From: Phymatolithon calcareum
Taxonomy: Eukaryota > Rhodophyta > Florideophyceae > Hapalidiales
NCBI GenBank assembly: GCA_977006965.1
Contig: OZ345354.1
Span: forward strand, 2,604,001 to 2,668,000
DNA: 64,000 bases
Reading direction: 5' to 3'
In this document: piece after piece, positions 42,627-51,822 of the stretch
Layout of the letters: every line of letters starts with the position of its first letter
Numbering within the stretch: position 1 is the first letter of the stretch
Made by a program: the position numbers and the translations under genes
Notes under the pieces: generated by a model
What the model was told of the DNA's origin: nothing
The model's input: only the letters and a program-made list of their open reading frames with translations
Database searches by the model: none

Positions 42627-44491
42627 TTACCCGCTAATTCTAAGCCCGGCTTCATTATCTTCCGATCCTGCATCTATATCTTTCAGAGTCTGTGGCAGCG
42701 ATTTCTTGAATGCATCCTCATGTTCCGAAAGATAAAATTCGTACTTCTTTTGAGAATAACACATTATATGTTGTGGTCCATTGAACTCGCTGAACACTGC
42801 ATTGTCTCCTGCAGTCTGATGCGCTGCGGACTCAAGAAAATATTTCAAAACTCGTGCCTGCTTGTGCGCTAGGGCTCGCCAACTTGTCACATCGCACGGC
42901 ACCGAATGTTCGCCTTCGGGAAGGAAAGCTCTAATGACAATCCATCCAGCCCCAATAATAAACGTTGTAAGTACAAATGGCAATAATCGTTTCGCCTTGA
43001 AGTCCCCACATGGAACATATACATCGATCTCCCCACGGCATGTTTTCGACCAGTCTTCACTTTTCAGAGCATATGCACTTCTCAAAACATCCGAGCTGGA
43101 AATTGGTAGCACCCGCCCTATGTCGTATTTCACGTCGGTGCGCTGCACCCCCGGTTGCTCCATCTGCATTGTTCGGTATATTGACAGCCCATGGGTCAAA
43201 TCTTTTGCCGTCATGCCATCAGATGAGCAAAGGATACTGTACAGCCGAGTTCTAGAGGGAGTCATGACTAGATTCCAAGGTGTGGATTGTCCTGCATCCA
43301 CCCGAGATGACTCGGTTTCACTAAGAACTATCTCCACGCCCTTCACTGCCAATGACAAACGCTTTCCCTTTTGCATGTTTCGTTGCCGTTGCCGCTGCCG
43401 CTGCCCTTCCCAGAATAGAAAGGCCATGCGCATCGATCCGTCAAATGTGACATCGCCGAGAGCATATGGTTTGTTTTCGTTATTTAAGAGGCTGGAAGAC
43501 GTAACAACCGTGTTGTATGGACCGGAGGATTTCCAAATCGTAAGGTTGCCGCATTCCGCAGCTTTTGTACATGAGGTAACTGTAACGTTACATGCAGTGA
43601 GCACAGCACGTCGACCTGGTTTCAGAGCGCTGGCTTTTCGAACCTCCGTTACAACCGGGCTCTTCTGAGATCCTTCCAGAAGTGTTTCCCATTCCTGATC
43701 GACCCACATTGCGCGAGCGGTTAACAGACCAATGCTCGATACGATTATATCACCGCCATGACCTTGCCAAGGCGAAGCACAGATTCCAGAAGACATTTTA
43801 CTCATCGGGGCACAATTATTGCGCTCGAAGATGCCTGTAGAATACAATCAAGTTAGCATGAATTTTCGCGAATGTACTGTGGACGGTGGCGAAACTTACC
43901 GGTTTCAACAACCAATTCCGCGGGAAGAAGGCCCACTAAGAGCACCATGAGTAAAACGGTCCACCACACAAGTTTCTTTCTCTTCTGACCATCATAGGTT
44001 TTGCACTTGAAAATCCAATTCATAGCATGAACCTCCCCGCTATCGGTAGCATCCGTCTTCCCGTTCCTCATCATTTGCCATGTCGTTATCTTTGCGTACG
44101 TTTTTTCTAGCAAAAGCACGAGCAATGCATGAACCATCCACCTGCGGCTCAAATTTAGCGGAGATAACGTAAACAAAGTATGTACACTGTAGCGATTAGA
44201 TTTGGCTTGCCCCAACGACGAGTCCAAAAAGGTTGACAGACAGCTACAGAAGGTCAACTTACACTGAACAAGAGCATCACGTAGGTCATCCGGAAGAACA
44301 TAAGTTAGCAAAGACAAATTTGCGTTTACGTGCAATAGATATACTGGCGAACAACTTACAAATAACCTGCACGCAGACAAAACATGGTTCACAGAAGACA
44401 TTAGTTTTGAGATCGGTGAAAAAGACGATGATTGAAGAGCGCGTTCACCTACGTTTAGAAGCGCATTTATACCTCCGACACTGAGAGTCAT
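42627..44491 (-). CDS. Unrecognised multi-pass membrane protein (spliced; 5' exons uncertain)
   Basis: The last exon (42627-43834) joins the one upstream through a clear 65-bp intron (43835-43899, GTAAGT..TTCTACAG, phase 1), giving ELVVET-GIFERNNC. The upstream exon encodes hydrophobic helices (MVHALLVLLL and LVWWTVLLMVLLVGLLP). The last exon encodes a large, Cys-containing probably luminal or extracellular domain with N-x-T sites (CNVTVTSC, CGNLTIW), another helix (LLPFVLTTFIIGAGWIVI) and a cytosolic tail. Further introns probably lie between 44160 and 44491. Candidates are a CTAAATTTGAGCCGCAG acceptor near 44145 and a GTGTAAGT donor near 44263. The true start is therefore unsure; MTLSVGGIN at 44491 is the best guess. 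I do not recognise the family. The layout loosely recalls TMEM43-like proteins, without firm support. Confidence 0.6.
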
Positions 44492-45279
44492 TTTCAACAA
44501 CGGGATAAGGGCGACAGTTTACAACAAAGCACTATTTACTCGTTTTCCAGGAAGGAGTATCCTCCCGGTGATGCATGGAAGTATCTCGGGAACGTTTCTT
44601 GCTCGAGCCAAATCGAGAAAACGCCTTCTGGCCCTTTTCCAACTGAAGCTGACCAACATTTCGTCGCATTTACTTGAGGATGAAGTGGATGTCATTGCAC
44701 ATCCCTTTTTGAGCATAGGCAGGCCAACGTGATATGAGGTTGCTTGGGCATTGGAACTACAATTTGAATCACATATCATGTTTGTAGATTTTGTTTCGTG
44801 GCAGAAACGCGAACAGCACTTCTGTGCAGGTTTAGGGATATACACTCGAAATGATACTATAGTGCGTTGGCTTAGATCACACGTCTTTCGGCTTTATGAA
44901 ACCAAACGTAGAGTGCAAATGTCCTCGAGCAAATAGTACCATTGAAAGAATATTTTCGACAGCGAATGACGGACAAAACAAGAGAGGAAACCTCACAACA
45001 GTTCTCTCCTCGTCGATTACGTTCTCGCTGTAGTGGCAAGAGTGCTTATGCTTCTCGAGAAGGACTCGAAAATGTTTTAAGGGTGCTCCGCGTAAGATGG
45101 GGCAACCATTTTTAGATTGACTGTGCAACGTTTTTTGACGAAATCAGAATCACACGAGTATGTTTTCTTCTTCTTCTCCAGCGCCAAGCGCGAAAACGTC
45201 GGGCTACAAGTAGAGCAATGAACGGCTTCAAGACATGACGGAAATGTGTCTCACACAAGACCGTCCTCATGTTCGAGAT
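44492..45279. other. Intergenic region without recognisable gene
   Basis: Short frames only; the 108-codon minus-strand frame at 44519-44845 has Cys residues but no known pattern. The promoter of the membrane-protein gene should lie near its left end. Confidence 0.5.
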
Positions 45280-45954
45280 TCAGTTGCGCCATAATTTGAA
45301 GCCGTTCTGCAGTAGGCCCCAGGACAGCAATCTCGAACGGGAAGGTCGGCGAGACATGTACGGGATGTGGACCAGAAGCTGATCAGGACGGTTGATTGTC
45401 ATGTCCGATAGCTGCAACAACCGGCCACAATGAGTGACATGTCCGATATACGTGAACAGGTGGCACGGGAAATCATTGAGACGGTCGCTGGCTCGGCTAA
45501 GGGGCACGTGTAGTGAAATTCCGCGTATGAGATGTGTGGGATCCCTCGAGGAATCGATGCGCAGATGCAATCCACTGGTACGAGCATCGGCTTTAAAGCA
45601 TTGCTCTTCTCGGGTCATTTCCGAAGCGTTAAAGCATTCACTTTCTTTCTTGGCATTTGGTCTAGACGGTGCAGAACAATGGTCAGAGACCACAGGAAGG
45701 GATTGGAGAAGCTCGTCCAAGGTGACCAATGTCGTTGGGTAGCCAACATTATATGTCGTGGATTGCGGTACTTTGCGCACTGTGTTGGCTTTTCGAGTTA
45801 GACTGCCATGTGCACTGGCTATAAAACCGAGGAGCTTTTGTATCATTGCATTCTTCAGCCTATCTACTGATTCGTGATTTTCGCGCCAGGGGGTTGCGGG
45901 AAATATCGATCTCTCCAGCGCATATGCGCTGGAGAAAACGACAACATGAAACAT
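45280..45954 (-). CDS. Hypothetical 224-aa ORF of uncertain status
   Basis: The frame is open for 224 codons with balanced composition. I see no domain, signal peptide or membrane helix. Its Met codon lies inside the 56-bp palindrome at 45946-46001, and a second palindrome (45912-45935) falls within its first codons, so the N-terminus is suspect. It could be a fragment of a real or mobile gene or a chance frame. Confidence 0.28.
   Translation of the reverse strand: MFHVVVFSSAYALERSIFPATPWRENHESVDRLKNAMIQKLLGFIASAHGSLTRKANTVRKVPQSTTYNVGYPTTLVTLDELLQSLPVVSDHCSAPSRPNAKKESECFNASEMTREEQCFKADARTSGLHLRIDSSRDPTHLIRGISLHVPLSRASDRLNDFPCHLFTYIGHVTHCGRLLQLSDMTINRPDQLLVHIPYMSRRPSRSRLLSWGLLQNGFKLWRN
45912..45935. 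repeat. 24-bp perfect palindrome centred on CATATG
   Basis: The arm TCTCCAGCGCAT is followed directly by its exact complement. It lies 10 bp from a second, longer palindrome with the same CATATG centre. Confidence 0.92.
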
Positions 45955-46001
45955 AATTTCCTGTAAAGGCCATATGGCCTTTACAGGAAATTATGTTTCA
46001 T
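45946..46001. repeat. 56-bp perfect palindrome centred on CATATG
   Basis: Each 28-bp arm matches with no mismatch and no spacer. The outer half-arm starts ATGAAACATAATTTCCTG and the inner part is TAAAGGCCAT. A perfect snap-back of this size in non-coding DNA implies recent origin or selection. Confidence 0.93.
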
Positions 46002-46134
46002 ATTGCAAACTGTAAGTAGATGTGGAGAAGCATGTCGTCCAAATTGCTCTTCTTCCTACAGTATGAACTAAAACGCTCTTTGACGGAATCTCATCATAAT
46101 TGGCCCATAGAGCCTGTATTATGCATTATGCTTA

Positions 46135-46532
46135 CAGTCAGACCTCGATAAATGGAACCTCTTTTTTAGAATAACCTCGGTTAGCAGCATAATCCAGTGC
46201 TCCACGAAAACCGTATCCGCCAAAATTTAACGAAAATTAAAGGATTCTAGAATATTTGATAGGAGCATTACTTCATGTTCGAGGTCACGGGGCATACCTT
46301 AAATTTTGTTATAATTTTGATTAGCGTACACGGAGCATATCCTCACTCGTAGAATACTGTAAGTACTTTTCATGTTTCTCCTGCCATTGGCATACAGTAC
46401 AGTAGAATATGGCTACTGTTCGGCACACGTGTGATCCAAAACTTATGATTCAAAATTCGACTTGAGAATAACCTCGATTTTGAGAATATTGGACCATTCC
46501 ACATTGCCCATCCATTTATCGAGGTCTGACTG
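46135..46532. mobile_element. pogo/Tc1-mariner-type MITE, copy 1
   Basis: The 398-bp element has terminal repeats CAGTCAGACCTCGATAAATG (left) and its complement (right), flanked by TA on both sides (46133-46134 and 46533-46534). CAGTC..ACCTCGATAA ends with TA duplication are typical of pogo-like elements. There is no coding capacity. A near-identical copy in opposite orientation lies at 59441-59836. Confidence 0.9.
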
Positions 46533-48385
46533 TATTTCGCAAGACTGTCTCTCGTTTTTCTGGTCCTCGTTGTCAAAAAGATTTCATATTTGCTGCACGT
46601 AACAGGCGTTCCGCTTTCTTCTCCCTTTTCGTGAACGATTTCACGAAACGCGCTCACTAAAACAGCGAAATCTTTAAGAGCCGATTTCTCTGCCATGGAC
46701 GAGAGCAGTATAAAAATTGCAGCGTATCCTCGATGAAGTCGTGCGCCCCTACTGAAATATCAAGTTTTTCTTACGAAACTCTTACGTTTAATACGAAATC
46801 TGGTCGCCTCAAAATGGCTAAATCGGCTGGAAACAGCGATTTCGCGAAACTATGACGGTCGATATGTCCATGAAGAAATTTTTATTTCGTAAATGTTTTT
46901 CGAGAAAAGGCTTCAGGGGCGGATTCTCTACAGGGTACACTTATGTCTTGCAAGAGTAAAAAATTCCGTCCTTGAGAGATCGGCGCTTAAAGTTCTATAG
47001 AGTCCTTGCGTTTCGCACGAAACAGCTGCCCCGGCGAAGGGCACGGAACCTTTCTTTGATACGGCACTGGGGTCAAAAAAGCGCACTAAATTGACGCAAC
47101 TTGCAGTAGTGCAGGGATGCTCGAGGTTAATGCGCACGATCATAACTGCGTAACGATAAATACGATAACTACACGCCCATTTGAAGTCTTGACTGTGCTG
47201 GAGAAAGCAAGGTCATGGGCATACAGGCGGGCCAAAACATTCGATCACTAAGTTAGGAGAGTGTAAGAGCCCCTTTCTGTTTTTGTTCAAAGGAGGAGCA
47301 GGCTTCTCATTCATACAAAGAAGGAAAAATATTGTGAGTGCAATCCGCGTGGTCAACGCTCTTTAAAATTTCAATACTAGTAAAACGTGACGAGAGTTGA
47401 TCTCTAAACTCACCAACAAGACACCTTCCGCCCGGAAGGATTCAAGGGGCACACCAACCGTTGGAAACAGCTCGAGGGGTACGCCCGTCTGGCACTGTCA
47501 CGTCCAGCCAAGCCAAATATTAACATCAGGCGAAGCTGCAAAGAAACGGAAAAGGATTTCGGGACAAAACATTGGAGTTAATCTATTCAGACTGCGGACA
47601 CTATCTAAACGGACATATTCCATTGCACTTTTCTCTCCTTATTCCCTTACCCGCTACGCCCATCAGCTTGAGCCTGGTGGGAGGACACTAAAATTGATAA
47701 CTATGGAAAGTATATCCGTTTCTTCTTTTCGAGAATCTCGCGTTTTTATTCAAGAGATCAACTGCAGTACCATCAAACATATCAGCGGTGATGATTGATA
47801 AGCACACATTTTGCCAAGTTTCTGTCTATTTAGTTCCTACTCCTGGTTGAAAAAGAGTCAGGTCTGATTAAAATGTAGCTGGTGCGGGTTTGAAATCAGT
47901 GCCCGACGATGGAGTTGTATGGCAGGCATTCTTTCGAATCCATCTTTTGTTCATGTCCTGAACAAATAAGGATTCGAGCGATAAAACACAGCTATCTGTC
48001 CACAAAGGTGAAAACCAAGCTGCGATGCATCCCTCGGGACAAGCACTCATCCAGAGACATGGTCTCTACTTGGGTGAAACGTTGTGCACAATTACGATAC
48101 TCGGTATTAAATGCCGATTTGAGAAACGCAAGGCAATGCAGCAAGTACAGTACCGAAACGAGAACATACTCGGGGAAGCATTCCACTCGAACATTTCGTC
48201 GTTACCTGACGAAAACTTGCATCCTCGACCAAAAGTATCATCTTTTTTATTTTTCAATTGAACTTTATTTAAAAGCCTCACAATCTTACGAATATACGGG
48301 CAAGGCTTCCTCAGCTGCTACCTTCCAGTGCGTAGACCGTTGAAACCTACCGTCTGCCATAGGCGGTGGGGAAAGCTGTGGGTTC
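46533..48385. other. Intergenic region without recognisable gene
   Basis: About 1.9 kb, AT-rich. Frames of up to 144 codons (47909-48343, plus strand) show no recognisable domain. Nothing else is seen. Confidence 0.5.
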
Positions 48386-48467
48386 GCTGCTGGTGTTCTC
48401 GCTATGACGCTATGTGTCCGTAGATGTCCCTTAGGACACGTAGCGTAACAGCGAGAACACCAGCTGC
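48386..48467. repeat. Imperfect inverted repeat beyond the CDC5L stop
   Basis: Arms of about 34 bp (48386-48419 and 48434-48467) share CTGGTGTTCTCGCT on the outside and GTGTCC on the inside, with three or four mismatches and a 14-bp loop. It lies 66 bp downstream of the CDC5L stop, so it may be in its 3' UTR. Confidence 0.75.
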
Positions 48468-48532
48468 TTCGCCGTAAGCTATTTAGCACTTTCGACCTGT
48501 CTCTGCCCATAAATACGCGAAAGTAAACCATG

Positions 48533-50800
48533 TTACCTTCCTGTGAGCTCTGCATACTCCCGCTGCAACGCAAAATGCTTCTGTTTTTGGTCCCAAACTG
48601 CATCTTCCCACTCTTTCACTCTTCTCGGCAAAGCTTCCTTTTCCTTCTCCTCCAGTGCACTAACACATGCGATCTGCTGCTGCACTTCTGCCAGCTTATC
48701 CCACTCATCACCAACCGCCTTCTCCGCCGCACCAAGCCGTCGCTGAAACCCCTTGGTCACCAACTCCAGTTTCTTCATCAGTTTATGTTGCGCCTTTTGC
48801 GTTTCCGCCGCATGTTTCTCACGCGCCGCAAGCACACTCGCCCTATCCTCCGCCGTGCTCGCCTGCACAATCTCCCCGTTCTGTCGCAGCACCCATTCCG
48901 TTTTTTGACATTCCGCTTCCTCCAGTGCGGCGACAAATTCTTCCACGCTCACATCGCCCAAGTTGTTCTCGGCCTCCGCCTTCACAAGTGCGCGCGCCTG
49001 TCGCATTAATCGCAATGCGGGATCTTCACCGATAGCCCTCTGCACAGACTCTGCAACAGCAGCTGCTCGGTTGTTACCCTCACCGAGAGCAAACAACTTC
49101 CCAACCGCAATATCACGCAAAACAAGCGGACTGAGGGACTCCGGGAACGTTGATGACTTCACCCAACTTTCTTCCGGGACCGGGAGCCGACGGCGTGCAG
49201 CTGAGCTAAGAGCGCGCCGTTTCGCACGTGCCAGCTTCGTCCGTCCCTCCTTTTCCAGTCGCTTCTGCTCCTCCTCTGCGTCCTCCACAACATCCATTTT
49301 GTCTGTCACAGCTCCGTCATTCTCAGCACCCTCTTCGTCCTCCTCCTCCATCGCGGCGACGTCAAACTGATACTCATTGTCTGGAGCGACCAGGGCGTCC
49401 AATCTGCTCTGCACTTTCTTTCTCAGCAATGTCATTTTGACCTTTTGCGATTTCGCAAATCGTCTCTGACTAAATCCAGAAGCAACCGACATTTCCGACG
49501 GCGTGGACAGCGGATTCGGCGTTCGCGAAACAGGAGTCGCAGACGGGTCTTCGGCTATCCTTCCCGGCAATGGAGTGTTCTGTCCACCAACGAGTGGAGT
49601 GTCCGCATTTTGCAAATTAAGAATTGTCTCTACATGACGCTGTCGGGCGTCAGCCCAAGACTCAGCAGGCAACGTGCCAGGCGTCGATGCAACGGAAGAG
49701 AAGCCACCTGCAGCCGAGGACGGGGTGGCGAGAACAGGATTGCGCTCTGGCACAAGAAGGTCAGTAATACCATTCTGTGACGAGCTCTTTGTCTTAGCTG
49801 CAAACAGTGCTCCGGCTTTCGCAATCACTTCAAGTTCTGCGTCGGACACCTGAGGTTTTGGAAGAGTCAACTTTGCGTCTTGCAGAGGCGGCGGCTCTGC
49901 AGCTACAGCTGCGGGATCCGGGAGAAGACCGAGTGCCTCGGATGGGTTTCGCTCCTCATACATTTTACGCCGCTGTTCGTCATTCTTGCGGTTCGCGCGC
50001 TCGACCTCTTCATGCCGCTTTCCTTCATACTTTTCAAGCAGTTTACCAACCTTTCCGACATCCCTGCGCAGCTGCGACGCTTGAATATCTTCGGCTCGCG
50101 TGTCGTAAAATCCAGGGACAGGCGCACGCTGGAAGGGAATTTCGAATGCCAAATCGGGCTCCTTGCGGTCGCGACGACGAGGTTTCATGGCAATTCCCGC
50201 GGCCTTTAATTCGCGGCGTTTCTGAAGATGTGCGATGCGCTTCGCGATTGCAAGTTGCTTCTCACGTGCCTTCCGCTTTGCTTTCTTTCCCTTAGTGTTT
50301 GCCAGACGTGCGCGAGCCTCCCCGAGCATTTCCATCTCATCCTCATCCATATCGACGGGGTCCGGTCGGGCCGGTTTACTCTCAGGTGCAAAGTCTCCTT
50401 CGCGACCGCCGCGCCGCGGGTCAACGCTGGATGCTGCACCTGAAGAGGATGCTGCTCCGACGCCGTCAGGGCCGTCACGCTGTGCCTGGTCAAGAAGCTT
50501 CTCGTAATGCTCGAGACATTGTGCTGCGGTTCGACCGATCATTGGGGCAATACTTCGCCATTGGGTTGGCATTATTTTGGCTAGATGGAGTAGTCGCTCT
50601 TCTTCTTCACGGGTCCATGCAGTTTTTTTGATGGAGGGGTCGAGCCATTCGTACCATCGGGCTTTGCACTGCTTTGCGGATTTGCGAACGAGAAGTGAAG
50701 CAATGCGTGCCCACTGATTCATGCCATATTTCATCACAGCAGCCTTGAGGATCTCGTCTTCGGAGTTCTTCCATATTCCTCCCTTGTACTGGATACGCAT
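48533..50800 (-). CDS. CDC5L: CDC5-like Myb protein, core of the NineTeen (PRP19) spliceosome complex
   Basis: The 755-aa protein begins MRIQYKGGIWKNSEDEILKA, the near-invariant CDC5 N-terminus, with two Myb repeats. The first ends AKQCKARWYEWLDP; the second holds WTREEEERLLHLAKIMPTQWRSIAP and TAAQCLEHYE. Next are the basic QRAPVPGFYDT block and a Ser/Thr-Pro central region with many TP sites (TPVSRTPNPLSTP). Long C-terminal helices bind PRP19/PLRG1 partners in other species. The length is slightly below human (about 800 aa). It is intronless, with a start supported by full conservation from residue 1. It acts in the nucleus in spliceosome activation and cell-cycle progression. The upstream region holds a tandem array and a foldback with a retrotransposon. 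Confidence 0.96.
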   Translation of the reverse strand: MRIQYKGGIWKNSEDEILKAAVMKYGMNQWARIASLLVRKSAKQCKARWYEWLDPSIKKTAWTREEEERLLHLAKIMPTQWRSIAPMIGRTAAQCLEHYEKLLDQAQRDGPDGVGAASSSGAASSVDPRRGGREGDFAPESKPARPDPVDMDEDEMEMLGEARARLANTKGKKAKRKAREKQLAIAKRIAHLQKRRELKAAGIAMKPRRRDRKEPDLAFEIPFQRAPVPGFYDTRAEDIQASQLRRDVGKVGKLLEKYEGKRHEEVERANRKNDEQRRKMYEERNPSEALGLLPDPAAVAAEPPPLQDAKLTLPKPQVSDAELEVIAKAGALFAAKTKSSSQNGITDLLVPERNPVLATPSSAAGGFSSVASTPGTLPAESWADARQRHVETILNLQNADTPLVGGQNTPLPGRIAEDPSATPVSRTPNPLSTPSEMSVASGFSQRRFAKSQKVKMTLLRKKVQSRLDALVAPDNEYQFDVAAMEEEDEEGAENDGAVTDKMDVVEDAEEEQKRLEKEGRTKLARAKRRALSSAARRRLPVPEESWVKSSTFPESLSPLVLRDIAVGKLFALGEGNNRAAAVAESVQRAIGEDPALRLMRQARALVKAEAENNLGDVSVEEFVAALEEAECQKTEWVLRQNGEIVQASTAEDRASVLAAREKHAAETQKAQHKLMKKLELVTKGFQRRLGAAEKAVGDEWDKLAEVQQQIACVSALEEKEKEALPRRVKEWEDAVWDQKQKHFALQREYAELTGR

Positions 50801-51085
50801 GGAGAAAATGAAAAGCTACGCCGAAAGGCGCAGGCTAGGGTGAAAAAGTAGAGCAAGCAGCAAGGCCGCTCAGGTCACCAATTGGGACTGCCCAGCGCGG
50901 ATTTACTGGCGCTGCTTGTCTCGCTTGCGTAAGCTTAGGCGACAGACGATCGTCCCATCGCCGGAATGAACAATAGGTAGCAGCGGAATGTTCAGGGAGT
51001 GAGAAACGCCGACTTCACAAGTTACATAAATTTAATTGTGAAAGAAACTTCGATTAAGCAGGGTGTGGAGCCAGGGCAGGGGAGT
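50801..51085. promoter_or_regulatory. Presumed CDC5L promoter region
   Basis: This 285-bp stretch lies between the CDC5L start codon and a tandem repeat array; no distinct motif is evident. The role is inferred from position. Confidence 0.35.
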
Positions 51086-51295
51086 ATCGCAGAATTTTGT
51101 GGTTTCATTTAAAAATGATTATTGCAGAATTTTGTGGTTTCATTTAAAAATGATTATTGCAGAATTTTGTGGTTTCATTTAAAAATGATTATTGCAGAAT
51201 TTTGTGGTTTCATTTAAAAATGATTATCGCAGAATTTTGTGGTTTCATTTAAAAATGATTATCGCAGAATTTTGTGGTTTCATTTAAAAATGATT
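51086..51295. repeat. 6 x 35-bp tandem array
   Basis: Six direct copies of a 35-bp unit that starts AT[C/T]GCAGAATTTTGTGG and ends TTTAAAAATGATT. Units 1, 5 and 6 have ATCGC; units 2, 3 and 4 have ATTGC; the rest is identical. Such homogeneity suggests recent expansion. It is contiguous, without spacers, so it is not CRISPR-like. Confidence 0.96.
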
Positions 51296-51320
51296 AGCGA
51301 AAAAATAACGGTACCGTATT

Positions 51321-51751
51321 TGTTAAAATTCCCCAAAGGCTTGCGTCCTAGAAGATGCGATGCCATGCGAACATGCACCTGACGGTACAGAGCTATGATC
51401 CACTTCTGCCAAACGAAATCCTGCCTGTACCAACAAACTCGAGACTTCTTCGCTACGACGGTGGTATTTAGCTTAGCCTACACTAGCCAACTCTAACTCC
51501 AGCTCACAACCATCATCATCATTTACCACACCGTCACTTCACAATAAACAAGGCCGTCCACGTCTTGTTCCCCCCAGTTTCATCCGGATCTCTTAGGAGT
51601 GACCGGAGATACTAACCAACAGCTTTTATCGCGCACGGCATATCACCGCGACCAGTTCCGCGGGTTCCCCGAGGCGCATTCCAGCTGTTGTTCATTTCTT
51701 CGCGCTGGTGTACCCCCAGCGCAACCGTTCTCAACTCAGACAATTTCATCA
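51321..51751 (+). repeat. 5' LTR of the copia element
   Basis: It starts TGTTAAAATTCCCCAAAGGC and ends CAATTTCATCA. It should contain the promoter; no clear TATA box was identified. Confidence 0.95.
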
Positions 51752-51822
51752 CTTGCAAGTCAACAAATTGTCACTGTACTGTACACCAACAGGACAAGGT
51801 TTCGTTTCGTTGATCAAGTACC

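Noticed and set aside
42862-43668. 268-codon plus-strand frame antisense to the membrane-protein gene
   Set aside because: The minus strand has membrane helices and a matched splice pair; the plus frame has neither.
51086-51295. Tandem array as a CRISPR
   Set aside because: Units abut with no unique spacers, and this is a eukaryotic nuclear sequence.
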